A stretch of 64,000 nt of DNA from Planctomycetota bacterium (GTDB lineage Bacteria; Planctomycetota; UBA11346), in assembly GCA_016745075.1 (NCBI GenBank), contig JADGDD010000002.1, positions 66,034 to 130,033 on the forward strand, read 5' to 3'. Under the pieces are notes generated by a model that made no database searches, was not told the origin of the DNA, and worked only from the letters and a program-made list of their open reading frames with translations. Made by a program: the position numbers and the translations under genes. This document shows, piece after piece, positions 9,351-16,642 of the stretch. Numbering within the stretch: position 1 is the first letter of the stretch; each line of letters opens with the position of its first letter.

Positions 9351-10846
9351 TGAGGATGTTTTACTTCTGTGCCTTGCTGTTGTTTAGCCTACGACTCTGT
9401 TATGCGGTAGAGATAGAGCATCCCTTAAACGAGCGTGTTTTTGTTAATCATGAAACTGGAACCAGTTTTCGTTTTCCTTACGACTATAGTATGCCAGACC
9501 AATACGGACAGACTATTGTTAAACAACAGATACAATGGAAAACAGAGCAGACCAAAAATGGCCCAGTAAAACGACCTTATGCTGCGGCAAATATAGAGAT
9601 AGAGCATTTTTCCTATAAACGTTCGGAATTACCGATAGAGCAGCACACCGCAACATTGAAAGAGTTGTTGGCGCAGCAGTTACAGGCTGAGCCTTTAAAC
9701 GATAAAGAATATGTTTTTTATAGAGAAGACCCATTGTTACCACATCGTGCAGAAGAATGGGCCCCAGCAGGTATATGTGGATGGGAAGGTCAGATTGGTG
9801 ATCGTTATGTTTATATTGTTGAGCACGGTGCACAGCAACTCAGTGGTCTCATCTTTAGAGGAGATATAGCAGAGGAAGAAAGACGAAGCATCAGTGATAC
9901 CTTTGAGATTTTGGCCAAACCAGATAAGCAACTACCATCAACATGGCGGTGCTACAAAAGCAGACGTAAATATGTCTATAATGAGGCTGGCGCATTGGAA
10001 TTTGCGGTGCGAGCCAAGCGCCCCAAAGTATGGAAGAATGCATGGCAGGTAGAAACTGCACATTTTCACATTAGTGCGCTGTGTTCTCCCAAACAATTGA
10101 AGAAATATTGTATACATTTAGAGGGGGTTTATGCTGGTTTGCAGCAGTATTTACCAACAGAAAGGCCCATGCACTTTAAGTTTGAAATCCACATGACCCA
10201 AACATTCAAACAATTTTTGGCTTTATCTGATACCATATTGGGACCCAATAATTATTTGCATAATAAAAACACTGGCGGGGCCTATGGTGGTTATTTTAAC
10301 GGACAGCAACTTGCGACGTATACCTTTACAGAAAAGATTAAGAATACTCGGTTAGAGCCATACTTGCAACTTGCCCATGAGGTGGCGCATCAATATACTT
10401 TTATTGGCAGTAATTATAATTTTAGTATGCCAGGTTGGCTCAATGAAGCCATTGCTGTTATTTTTGAGTCTGGTCGTCTCAATAAAAAAGATATATTTGT
10501 GTTAAAGCCGCCATCATCACGTTTGAGAATACTCAAACGTTATTACAAGGAGCATGGATTTATTGGAAATATACAGGATTATGCACAGGGCACCGGTTTA
10601 AGTAATGTGCATCAATATGCAGAAAGTTATGCAATGTTACACCAATTGCTGAGCGAAAAAGAAGGGCAGAAGTCTTTGCTTGAATTTTGGCAAGGCCTAA
10701 TGGCTGGTCAAAATGGCACAAAACTCTTCTACAGTTTGTTTCTTAAAGAGCGGTTTGGCGAACAAGTTGAGGATGGAATGAAGGCATGGCAAAAAGATAT
10801 TGTCTCGTATGTGCTCAAAGGCCGTGCTGATTCTATTCTCAAATAA
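9350..10846 (+). CDS. Exported zinc metallopeptidase-like protein (DUF1570/MA-like)
   Basis: A 498-residue protein with a signal peptide (MFYFCALLLFSLRLCYA). The C-terminal half contains HEVAH at about 343-347 and a downstream glutamate in GWLNEAIAV (about 366), the HExxH...E zinc site of gluzincins such as peptidase MA-like and DUF1570 proteins. The N-terminal 200 residues are beta-rich and unassigned. ATG 9350 overlaps the CAP gene stop by one base; a TTG at 9347 is also in frame. Pairing with an exported CAP protein and a membrane cytochrome suggests an envelope or extracellular role, but the substrate is unknown. Confidence 0.8.
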   Translation: MRMFYFCALLLFSLRLCYAVEIEHPLNERVFVNHETGTSFRFPYDYSMPDQYGQTIVKQQIQWKTEQTKNGPVKRPYAAANIEIEHFSYKRSELPIEQHTATLKELLAQQLQAEPLNDKEYVFYREDPLLPHRAEEWAPAGICGWEGQIGDRYVYIVEHGAQQLSGLIFRGDIAEEERRSISDTFEILAKPDKQLPSTWRCYKSRRKYVYNEAGALEFAVRAKRPKVWKNAWQVETAHFHISALCSPKQLKKYCIHLEGVYAGLQQYLPTERPMHFKFEIHMTQTFKQFLALSDTILGPNNYLHNKNTGGAYGGYFNGQQLATYTFTEKIKNTRLEPYLQLAHEVAHQYTFIGSNYNFSMPGWLNEAIAVIFESGRLNKKDIFVLKPPSSRLRILKRYYKEHGFIGNIQDYAQGTGLSNVHQYAESYAMLHQLLSEKEGQKSLLEFWQGLMAGQNGTKLFYSLFLKERFGEQVEDGMKAWQKDIVSYVLKGRADSILK

Positions 10847-10867
10847 AAAGCCTGCCGTGAATCTCTT

Positions 10868-10895
10868 GTTGAACGAGTTCCAAGAATGGTTCAAC
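10868..10895 (+). other. Small inverted repeat upstream of the DUF2231-cytochrome gene
   Basis: GTTGAAC (10868-10874) and GTTCAAC (10889-10895) can pair around a 14-nt loop in the 56-bp gap. No T run follows, so it is not a classical terminator. It could be an operator or an mRNA hairpin. Confidence 0.3.
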
Positions 10896-10902
10896 TAGGG
10901 CC

Positions 10903-11694
10903 ATGCTAGAATGGTTTGGATTACTTCACCCTTTGGTCGTACATTTTCCGATTGCTTTGCTGAGTGTGCTCGCATTGAGCGAATGTTTTCGTTTTTCTCA
11001 GCCGTCCACACCACGGCGAGACCATCGGTATGGTGGGCTTATCATTGTTGTTTTGTCCTCTTTGGCTTCTATTGCCTTTGGCTTGATCAATGCCACCCAC
11101 TCAGCAGGTCAACATGAGGCTGAATTACTGGATGATCACAGGATTGCAGGGTACGCGGCTGGATTGCTCAGTTGTATTGCGCTCTTTTTGTTGGGAAGGG
11201 CGATTGCGGGTGCTCCTGTCATTTACTTACGATTGTATCAGGTCGTGTTGTTCTGTGCTGTGTTGGTTGTCTCGATTTGTGGTCATCTTGGTGGTGAACT
11301 GGTCTATGGTAAAGGCTATTTGTGGCCAAGTGCGACTTCGGAGTTAGAGATACAGGAACAGGCTCCCCTTGTCCAAGATCTTGGTATACAGGTGTCATAT
11401 AAGCGGGACATCCAGCCTATATTGGCCAATCGTTGTTACAAATGTCACGGAAGTAAGAAACAGAAAGGCGATTTGCGCTTAGACCAACGGGCAACAGCTT
11501 TTCTTGGTGGTGAAAGCGGTCCAACGACAATTGTTCCCTACAATCCTCAGATGAGTCTGTTGTATACACTGTGTGCGGATCCAGAGTTTCCAGATGAAAT
11601 TATGCCGCCTAAGGGTGATCCGCTCACTGTAGAACAATGCGAGTTGATCAAAATGTGGATAGCGCAGGGTGCAGCTTGGCCAAGTGAGGAGTAA
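10903..11694 (+). CDS. DUF2231 membrane protein fused to planctomycete-type cytochrome c
   Basis: The N-terminal half has four hydrophobic segments beginning LLHPLVVHFPIALLSVLAL, the DUF2231 pattern. The C-terminal part is a planctomycete-type cytochrome c domain (PSCyt1): YKRDIQPILANRCYKCHG carries the haem c motif CYKCH (about 178-182), followed by KGDLRLD and DEIMPPKGDPL, where Met234 is the likely axial ligand, and IKMWIAQGA. The haem would sit outside the membrane. This domain pairing is typical of PVC bacteria and is a main taxonomic clue here. The redox role is unknown. Confidence 0.88.
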   Translation: MLEWFGLLHPLVVHFPIALLSVLALSECFRFSQPSTPRRDHRYGGLIIVVLSSLASIAFGLINATHSAGQHEAELLDDHRIAGYAAGLLSCIALFLLGRAIAGAPVIYLRLYQVVLFCAVLVVSICGHLGGELVYGKGYLWPSATSELEIQEQAPLVQDLGIQVSYKRDIQPILANRCYKCHGSKKQKGDLRLDQRATAFLGGESGPTTIVPYNPQMSLLYTLCADPEFPDEIMPPKGDPLTVEQCELIKMWIAQGAAWPSEE

Positions 11695-11793
11695 GCACTA
11701 AAAACGCTGCTCTTTTAAAGACGTATACAGGCAACAAACGATACCCACTTGCCAAGCTTGTAGCCGTGCTCTCATTCTGTTGCTAACTACTAC

Positions 11794-11823
11794 TTGCGTA
11801 GAACCTGACCTAGCATGTATACT
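11794..11823 (+). promoter_or_regulatory. Candidate sigma-70-type promoter of fliW-csrA
   Basis: TTGCGT (11794-11799) and TATACT (11818-11823) are spaced by 18 bases, giving a predicted start about 40 bases before the fliW GTG. The same hexamers at 17-base spacing precede maf. Confidence 0.5.
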
Positions 11824-11870
11824 CTTTAGCACTGGTTTGTTTTTAAAGAGGTTTTGGGAAGGAGCTCATA

Positions 11871-12323
11871 GTGGCTACGGTTGTCGTACAGACACAGATT
11901 AAAGGGGCAATAGAGGTTGATGAAGAAAATATCATCGAATTTATTGAGCCATTGTTGGGTTTTGAGAAGAACATACGGTATATTATTTTTCAAACAGAAG
12001 AAGGGCCTGTCTATTGGTTGCAAAGTTTAGATGATGTAGGCGTTTCATTTTGTTTACTCTCACCGTTTTCAGCAGGACTTGATCCAGATTATGAGATTAG
12101 TGGTAAAGACGCTAAAGATATAGCGGCTGAAAAAACAGAAGACATAGCTGTATATACTGTGTTAATTTTAGATAATGATCCGAGTAAAGTACGCACTAAT
12201 TTGCGTGCACCAATTCTTATTTGTTCGCAGAGCAACAAGGCCAAACAGGTTGTTTTTAATAATGGGAACCTTCCTGTGCAGTATTACTTGCGGCAAGAGG
12301 AGCAGAGTAAGGAGGACGGTTAA
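11871..12323 (+). CDS. fliW: Flagellar assembly factor FliW
   Basis: FliW binds flagellin and, when free, sequesters CsrA, coupling flagellin export to flagellin translation. The sequence shows the FliW core FIEPLLGFEKNIRYIIF near the N-terminus, then VYWLQSLDDVGVSFCLLSP and VLILDNDPSKVRTNLRAPI. Its 150 residues match the family. Start GTG 11871 is preceded by GGAAGGAGCTCATA. csrA follows one base after the stop codon, the usual arrangement for this partner-switch pair. Confidence 0.95.
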   Translation: MATVVVQTQIKGAIEVDEENIIEFIEPLLGFEKNIRYIIFQTEEGPVYWLQSLDDVGVSFCLLSPFSAGLDPDYEISGKDAKDIAAEKTEDIAVYTVLILDNDPSKVRTNLRAPILICSQSNKAKQVVFNNGNLPVQYYLRQEEQSKEDG

Positions 12324-12324
12324 C

Positions 12325-12612
12325 ATGTTAGTCCTCTCACGTAAATCCCAAGAGAGCGTTATTATCAATAGTGATATTGTTGTGACTGTCCTTGAAGTAG
12401 ATAAAAAAACTGGTGCTGTTCGTCTTGGTATAGATGCTCCGCGTAGTTACCGTGTTTTGCGAGAAGAAGTGTTCCGTCAAATTGAAGCGGAAAATATGAA
12501 GGCGGTAGCATCTCAATCTGCATTGGAACTTCTATCACATCTGCAAATTGGTCCACCAAAAATCAATAAAGAAAAAAACGCTCAGCAGCATAACGAATTA
12601 CCTGACGAGTAG
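12325..12612 (+). CDS. csrA: Carbon storage regulator CsrA
   Basis: This RNA-binding translational repressor binds GGA motifs in mRNA leaders. The protein starts MLVLSRKSQESVIIN and contains VRLGIDAPRSYRVLREEVF, both diagnostic. Start ATG 12325 has AAGGAGGA at 12309-12316. At 95 residues it is longer than many CsrA proteins, with about 30 extra hydrophilic C-terminal residues. Being directly downstream of fliW, its activity is probably controlled by FliW. Confidence 0.96.
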   Translation: MLVLSRKSQESVIINSDIVVTVLEVDKKTGAVRLGIDAPRSYRVLREEVFRQIEAENMKAVASQSALELLSHLQIGPPKINKEKNAQQHNELPDE

Positions 12613-12628
12613 ATAACGGAACAGACCT

Positions 12629-13483
12629 ATGACTGAAACACGCATCTCATTCCAAGACCTTATTGAACGTATTCATAATGTGCCATCGTTGCCAGAAGTG
12701 GTTACACGTGTGGTCCGTCTTGTGAATGACCCGCGCAGTGATGCTGAGCGAGTCGGAAAAATAATGACAAGCGATTCGGCAATGGTTGCAAAAATACTGC
12801 GCTTAGTAAATAGTTCGTATTTTGCTTTACCAGAACCTGTACATGATTTGGATCAAGCTATTGTTATCCTTGGTTTTAAAACGGTGCGTTCGGTAGCGCT
12901 TTCTATCAGTGTTCTGAATTTATTCCAGCAAGAGAGCGCAGGCTTTAACATGCGTTCATTTTGGTTACACGGCTGTGTGTGTGCCAGTATTTGTCGCCTA
13001 GTGGCAGAACGGCAAGGGAGTGTTGACCCAGATCTCGCTTTCATCGCAGGTTTATTAAAAGACATCGGTCTCGTATTGATGGCAGAGTATGCTCCAGACG
13101 AAACGCGTTCTACACTTGCCGTAGCGCGTGAATTGCGTTATAACTTAGCACGTGCCGCACATAAGGTTATGAATACAGATCATACCGAAATTAGTGCGTG
13201 GTTGTGTCGCAAATGGGAGCTAGAACCTATTTTGATTGAAGCCATCGCTAATCAAAATTTCTTAGAAGGGGCGCATAGCTTAGAGTTGGTTTCCATTTTA
13301 CAGTTTGCCGAATACCTTTGCGCTCTTAAACGTTTGCGCATCGCCGGTGATTGTGGTGAGCCAAGTTTAGACCAAGACGTATGGAAACACCTTGGTTTTG
13401 ATAAAACAAAACTCGTTGATATTTTAGCCGATATTAATGACGAAGTTGACCGTGCCCGCGAATTACTCAACGCAGCAACCTAA
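12629..13483 (+). CDS. HDOD-domain signalling protein
   Basis: A single-domain HDOD protein of 284 residues. The diagnostic opening is IHNVPSLPEVVTRVVRLVND, followed by VAKILRLVNSSYFALPEPV and LDQAIVILGFKTVRSVALS, then AFIAGLLKDIGLVLM and the helix around HTEISAWLCRKWELEPILIEAI. HDOD proteins are non-catalytic relatives of HD phosphohydrolases found in motility, chemotaxis and stress signalling. It lies 16 bases after csrA, probably in the same transcript, which suggests a role in motility or post-transcriptional control. Confidence 0.9.
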   Translation: MTETRISFQDLIERIHNVPSLPEVVTRVVRLVNDPRSDAERVGKIMTSDSAMVAKILRLVNSSYFALPEPVHDLDQAIVILGFKTVRSVALSISVLNLFQQESAGFNMRSFWLHGCVCASICRLVAERQGSVDPDLAFIAGLLKDIGLVLMAEYAPDETRSTLAVARELRYNLARAAHKVMNTDHTEISAWLCRKWELEPILIEAIANQNFLEGAHSLELVSILQFAEYLCALKRLRIAGDCGEPSLDQDVWKHLGFDKTKLVDILADINDEVDRARELLNAAT

Positions 13484-13501
13484 ATATACTTTCAGAAAAC
13501 A

Positions 13502-14008
13502 ATGAAAAAAGTATCAAAAAAAGTTCGCCAAGGCTTGCTCCACCGAACTATTCTGATTGACGCACATAATTTATGTTACGCACAATCACATATACGACAA
13601 ACTATGTTGAACGATCCAGAATCAGCACGCCAACAGCTCGAACGTTTTATTGGTGGTCACGCGCGGTACTTGCTCTTTTATGATGGCGGCCCACATGGAG
13701 AACCTCGTGTTTTGGAACGCAATGGTCTAAAAGTGTATTATTCCGGTCAGGGGAGCGCTGATGATGTTATTATCATGTGGCTTAAAACCCATTTAAACAA
13801 TCAAGCCGTGTTAATAAGTGACGACAGAGGTCTGCGAGCACGCGCTCAACAGAGCGGCGCTCTCCTTTGTTTCTGTGGAGAATTTTTAACCGCCTTATCA
13901 CATACTCGGCAACAGCGTGTAGGACAAGAAAAACCAGAACATTTACCAAGCCCACAAGAAGTGGATATGTACATGGAGATCTTTGCGGATGAAGAAGACT
14001 CTCCGTAA
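13502..14008 (+). CDS. YacP-like NYN-domain protein (probable RNase)
   Basis: A 168-residue protein of the NYN/PIN-like nuclease fold. The acidic metal-site segments are ILIDAHNLCY at the N-terminus, LLFYDGG, GSADDVIIMWL and LISDDRGLRARA, matching the YacP group whose Bacillus member Rae1 cleaves mRNA on the ribosome. ATG 13502 has little ribosome binding sequence, so expression may be coupled to the HDOD gene 18 bases upstream. A hairpin terminator follows at 14033. The nuclease function is inferred from the fold. Confidence 0.8.
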   Translation: MKKVSKKVRQGLLHRTILIDAHNLCYAQSHIRQTMLNDPESARQQLERFIGGHARYLLFYDGGPHGEPRVLERNGLKVYYSGQGSADDVIIMWLKTHLNNQAVLISDDRGLRARAQQSGALLCFCGEFLTALSHTRQQRVGQEKPEHLPSPQEVDMYMEIFADEEDSP

Positions 14009-14129
14009 TTGAGCGTAGGCTTTGCCGTAGCGCTGTGACCCGAGAGGGTCACAGGTTTTTTGTACAGAGTATAATTTTTTAGGTTTATATTTTCACGGAG
14101 AGGAAGTGTGGTGGCCCCGACAGGGTTCG
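14004..14129 (+). repeat. Direct repeat, copy 1 (terminator plus tRNA 3' fragment)
   Basis: About 125 bases nearly identical to 14191-14316. It begins at the stop codon of the NYN gene, includes a terminator hairpin and an AT-rich stretch, and ends inside a tRNA T-loop (..CAGGGTTCG). The tRNA part here is only a 3' fragment (acceptor 3' strand, CCA and half of the T-arm). Offset between copies is 187 bases. Confidence 0.9.
14033..14061 (+). terminator. Terminator of the fliW-csrA-HDOD-NYN unit
   Basis: CTGTGACCC (14033-14041), loop GAGA, GGGTCACAG (14046-14054), then GTTTTTT. This is a 9-bp stem with a GNRA-type tetraloop directly after the NYN gene. Confidence 0.88.
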
Positions 14130-14144
14130 CACCACGAAGATGGT

Positions 14145-14161
14145 CAGATGCGCAGCATCTG
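14145..14161. repeat. Hairpin in the spacer between repeat copies
   Basis: CAGATGC (14145-14151) pairs with GCATCTG (14155-14161) around a 3-nt loop. An imperfect second hairpin (GAGGGCAT...ATGGCCTC, 14163-14183) follows. The spacer contains no gene I can support. Confidence 0.5.
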
Positions 14162-14190
14162 TTGAGGGCATGTTATGGCCTCATTGCCAT

Positions 14191-14316
14191 CGTAGTTGAG
14201 CGTAGGCTTTTGCCGTAGCGCTGTGACCCGGGAGGGTCACAGGTTTTTGTACAGAGTATCATTTTTTAGGTTTATATTTTTACGAGGAGAAAGTGTGGTG
14301 GCCCCGACAGGGTTCG
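14191..14316 (+). repeat. Direct repeat, copy 2
   Basis: Second copy of the repeat. Differences from copy 1 are a few single-base changes and indels, including the loop of the hairpin (GGGA instead of GAGA). It merges into the complete tRNA-Arg gene, so this is the likely parental copy and 14004-14129 the duplicate. Confidence 0.9.
14221..14249 (+). terminator. Second copy of the terminator hairpin
   Basis: CTGTGACCC (14221-14229), loop GGGA, GGGTCACAG (14234-14242), then GTTTTT. It would act as a backup terminator for rightward transcripts before the oppositely oriented tRNA gene. Confidence 0.75.
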
Positions 14317-14372
14317 AACCTGTGACCTCCGGTTTAGGAAACCAGCGCTCTATCCAGCTGAGCTACGGGGTC
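14296..14372 (-). tRNA. tRNA-Arg (anticodon CCT)
   Basis: The minus strand folds into a 77-nt cloverleaf: acceptor strand GACCCCG, U8-A9, D-stem GCTC/GAGC, anticodon stem CTGGT/ACCGG with loop TTCCTAA (anticodon CCT, reading AGG), variable AGGTC, T-arm ACAGG-TTCGAAC-CCTGT, acceptor CGGGGCC, discriminator A and an encoded CCA. Position 2 (A) faces position 71 (C), a mismatch in an otherwise paired acceptor. The 3' part is duplicated at 14110-14129. Confidence 0.95.
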
Positions 14373-14492
14373 TTAGTGATAATCTACGGCATCCTGTCAG
14401 CCGATTTCTCTGTGTCTAGCGCTCACATGAAGCTGATTCTGTGGCATAATCGGTACTTGCTCAGCTTAGGTAAGTACCATAACGGTGCATTC

Positions 14493-16157
14493 ATGTTAGT
14501 TGAACTTCGCGTATCGAATTTGGTCATTGTAGATGAGGCGGTCTTACGTCCTGGCCTTGGACTAACGGTCATTAGTGGCGAAACAGGTGCAGGTAAAAGT
14601 TTGCTGATGGATGCTTTGGATCTGGTCACTGGCGGTCGAGCTTCGGCAGGGTTAGTTGGTCCGGCTCGAGACGAAGCGCACATTTCTGCTGTTATTGAAG
14701 TGTCAGCGGCGTGTGCAGCCTTTATCTTGGAAAATTATGGTATTGCGCTTGATGAGGATGAATCGGGAATAGCTACGGTTATCATTCGCCGTCGTGTTAC
14801 TCGTCAGGGTCGTTCACAAGCTTGGGTCAATGATGTGCCAGTGAGCGTCAGTGTCTTGTCTGCGCTTGGTGCTGTGTTGGTCGATATTCGTGGTCAGAAT
14901 GAGCATTTACAATTAGCAGATCCGGTACGTCAGCGTCAGCTCTTGGATGCGTATGCTGGTTTAAGTGGTTTAGCAGAGGAGTGGCGGATAGCACGTAAGG
15001 CGTGCCGTGCTACTAAACGAGCATTACAAGAGCTCCAAGAAGGTGAGCAGGATAGCTACAAAGAACGTGATTATTGTGCGTATTTACTCGAAGAAATAGA
15101 ACAGTTACAGCCACAGGCAGGTGAGTTTCAGGAATTAGAACGTAAGAACGCAGAGCTTGCTCATGCTGAAGAATGGCTTCGTTTAGCGGCTGAGTCAGAA
15201 GGCCAATTGTCTAGTGCTGATGGTTCGCTGACAGAAGTTTTGGGGAGTGTATCGGCACGGTTGGCAGAAGTTGAGACCGGCCCTTTGGCGGAAGCCAGTG
15301 AATTATGTGATCAAGCTCTCGAATTAGTGCAAGAAGCTGCCCTGTGTTGTTCTCGTGCTTCAGATTCAATCGAAGTAGATGGAGAGCAATTAGCTACCGT
15401 AGATGCGCGAATGCGTGTGTATGTAGATCTTATGCGCAAGCATGGTGGTACAGAAGAATCTTTGTTGGCCACATGGTCCGAACTTGATGACAAAGTATCG
15501 GCCTTATCGGACATTGAGGGTCGAATAGCAGTGTTGCATAAGCAATTGGCAGTAGAAGAAGATACTATTGTAGCTTTGGATGCCAAACTATTGAAGAAAC
15601 GTAAAGCAGCAGCGAAAAAACTTGCTCGGGCTGTTCAGCTGGAATTGACAGAGCTTGGTATGCCACGAGCTGTTTTGAGCTGTTTTGTTCCGAAAACATC
15701 AGAAATAGGCGCAGCATCTGAAGGTGTAGAGTTATATATTTGTACGAATCCAGGCTTAGAAGCCGCTCCACTTGGTGATGTTGCGTCTGGTGGGGAATGC
15801 GCCCGTTTGTCTTTGGCACTGGCAAGTGTTAGTGCAGCTATAGACCAAACTCCAGTTCTCGTATTCGATGAGGTAGATTCCGGTGTGGGTGGCCGTCTTG
15901 GACTTGTCATAGCAGAAAAGTTGATAACTTTGTCACACATGCGTTCTGTACTAGCTATTACCCATACGCCGCAGATTGCGGCACGTAGCCAACGACATTA
16001 TCTGGTTGCCAAAGCGCATGCAGAGGCATCAACGGCTATAACGGTTGATGAGCTTCTTGGTGATGTCCGTTTGGATGAAATTGCAGATATGCTTGGTGGT
16101 GGAAAAGCGGCACGTGTACAGGCACAAGAGCTCTTAGCAGCGGGGGCACAAGTATGA
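14493..16157 (+). CDS. recN: DNA repair protein RecN
   Basis: This SMC-like ATPase acts in double-strand-break repair. It has a Walker A motif GETGAGKS near the N-terminus, a long coiled-coil middle, the ABC signature VASGGECARLSLAL and Walker B LVFDEVDSGVGG near the C-terminus, followed by ITHTPQIAARS. The start was set at ATG 14493 (MLVELRVSNLVIVDEA), giving 554 residues, normal for RecN. The open frame extends upstream through the tRNA antisense strand, but that part is not coding. No good ribosome binding site is visible. The stop overlaps the STAS gene (ATGA). Confidence 0.95.
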   Translation: MLVELRVSNLVIVDEAVLRPGLGLTVISGETGAGKSLLMDALDLVTGGRASAGLVGPARDEAHISAVIEVSAACAAFILENYGIALDEDESGIATVIIRRRVTRQGRSQAWVNDVPVSVSVLSALGAVLVDIRGQNEHLQLADPVRQRQLLDAYAGLSGLAEEWRIARKACRATKRALQELQEGEQDSYKERDYCAYLLEEIEQLQPQAGEFQELERKNAELAHAEEWLRLAAESEGQLSSADGSLTEVLGSVSARLAEVETGPLAEASELCDQALELVQEAALCCSRASDSIEVDGEQLATVDARMRVYVDLMRKHGGTEESLLATWSELDDKVSALSDIEGRIAVLHKQLAVEEDTIVALDAKLLKKRKAAAKKLARAVQLELTELGMPRAVLSCFVPKTSEIGAASEGVELYICTNPGLEAAPLGDVASGGECARLSLALASVSAAIDQTPVLVFDEVDSGVGGRLGLVIAEKLITLSHMRSVLAITHTPQIAARSQRHYLVAKAHAEASTAITVDELLGDVRLDEIADMLGGGKAARVQAQELLAAGAQV

Positions 16158-16639
16158 GCGCAGGATATGAAGCTGCTCGTGCAGAAGAAACGATCTACAT
16201 TAAGGCAAATGGTTTGGCCAATATGAAGAACGCTCCCATGCTTGATGCGTTTCTCCGAAATGAAATTATTGATGGTGCAAAAGATGTGTTCATAGACCTG
16301 TCCGCTTGTACTGGAATGGATTCAACATTTATGGGGACTTTGGTTGGTTTTGCCGGTGATCTGTCGGAAAAAGAAGGCCGCCTTCATATTGTTAATCCAG
16401 GTGTCGCCAATGAAAAATTACTTGGCATGCTTGGTGTAACTGCTGTCGTGCCTATCGTTAATACAGCGATGCCAACTGGTATAGAATTTGAACCACTTGA
16501 ATGTAGCGCAGGGCAAAGCCAAGCAGAACGTATGTCTGTGATAAAACATGCGCATGAAAAGCTGGTCTCGCTTAATGATGAGAATAAAGCAAAATTCTCT
16601 GCGTTCTTGCAAGCATTAAACGCAGATTTAGAAAAATAA
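16154..16639 (+). CDS. STAS-domain (anti-anti-sigma-like) protein
   Basis: A 161-residue protein whose first 110 residues form a STAS domain: VFIDLSACTGMDSTFMGTL holds the conserved DLS...DS segment where a serine or threonine is phosphorylated in SpoIIAA-type regulators, followed by LHIVNPGVANEKLLGMLGV. A charged helical tail follows. Such proteins relay the output of anti-sigma kinases, though none is nearby. It overlaps recN by 4 bases (ATGA) and is probably cotranscribed. It is convergent with the O-antigen-ligase-like gene, with only 3 bases between the stop codons. Confidence 0.82.
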   Translation: MSAGYEAARAEETIYIKANGLANMKNAPMLDAFLRNEIIDGAKDVFIDLSACTGMDSTFMGTLVGFAGDLSEKEGRLHIVNPGVANEKLLGMLGVTAVVPIVNTAMPTGIEFEPLECSAGQSQAERMSVIKHAHEKLVSLNDENKAKFSAFLQALNADLEK

Positions 16640-16642
16640 CTA

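Noticed and set aside
14196..14492. N-terminal extension of recN reading VVAPTGFEPVTSGLGNQ
   Set aside because: This is the translated antisense of the tRNA-Arg gene, a well-known annotation artefact. RecN homology starts at 14493.
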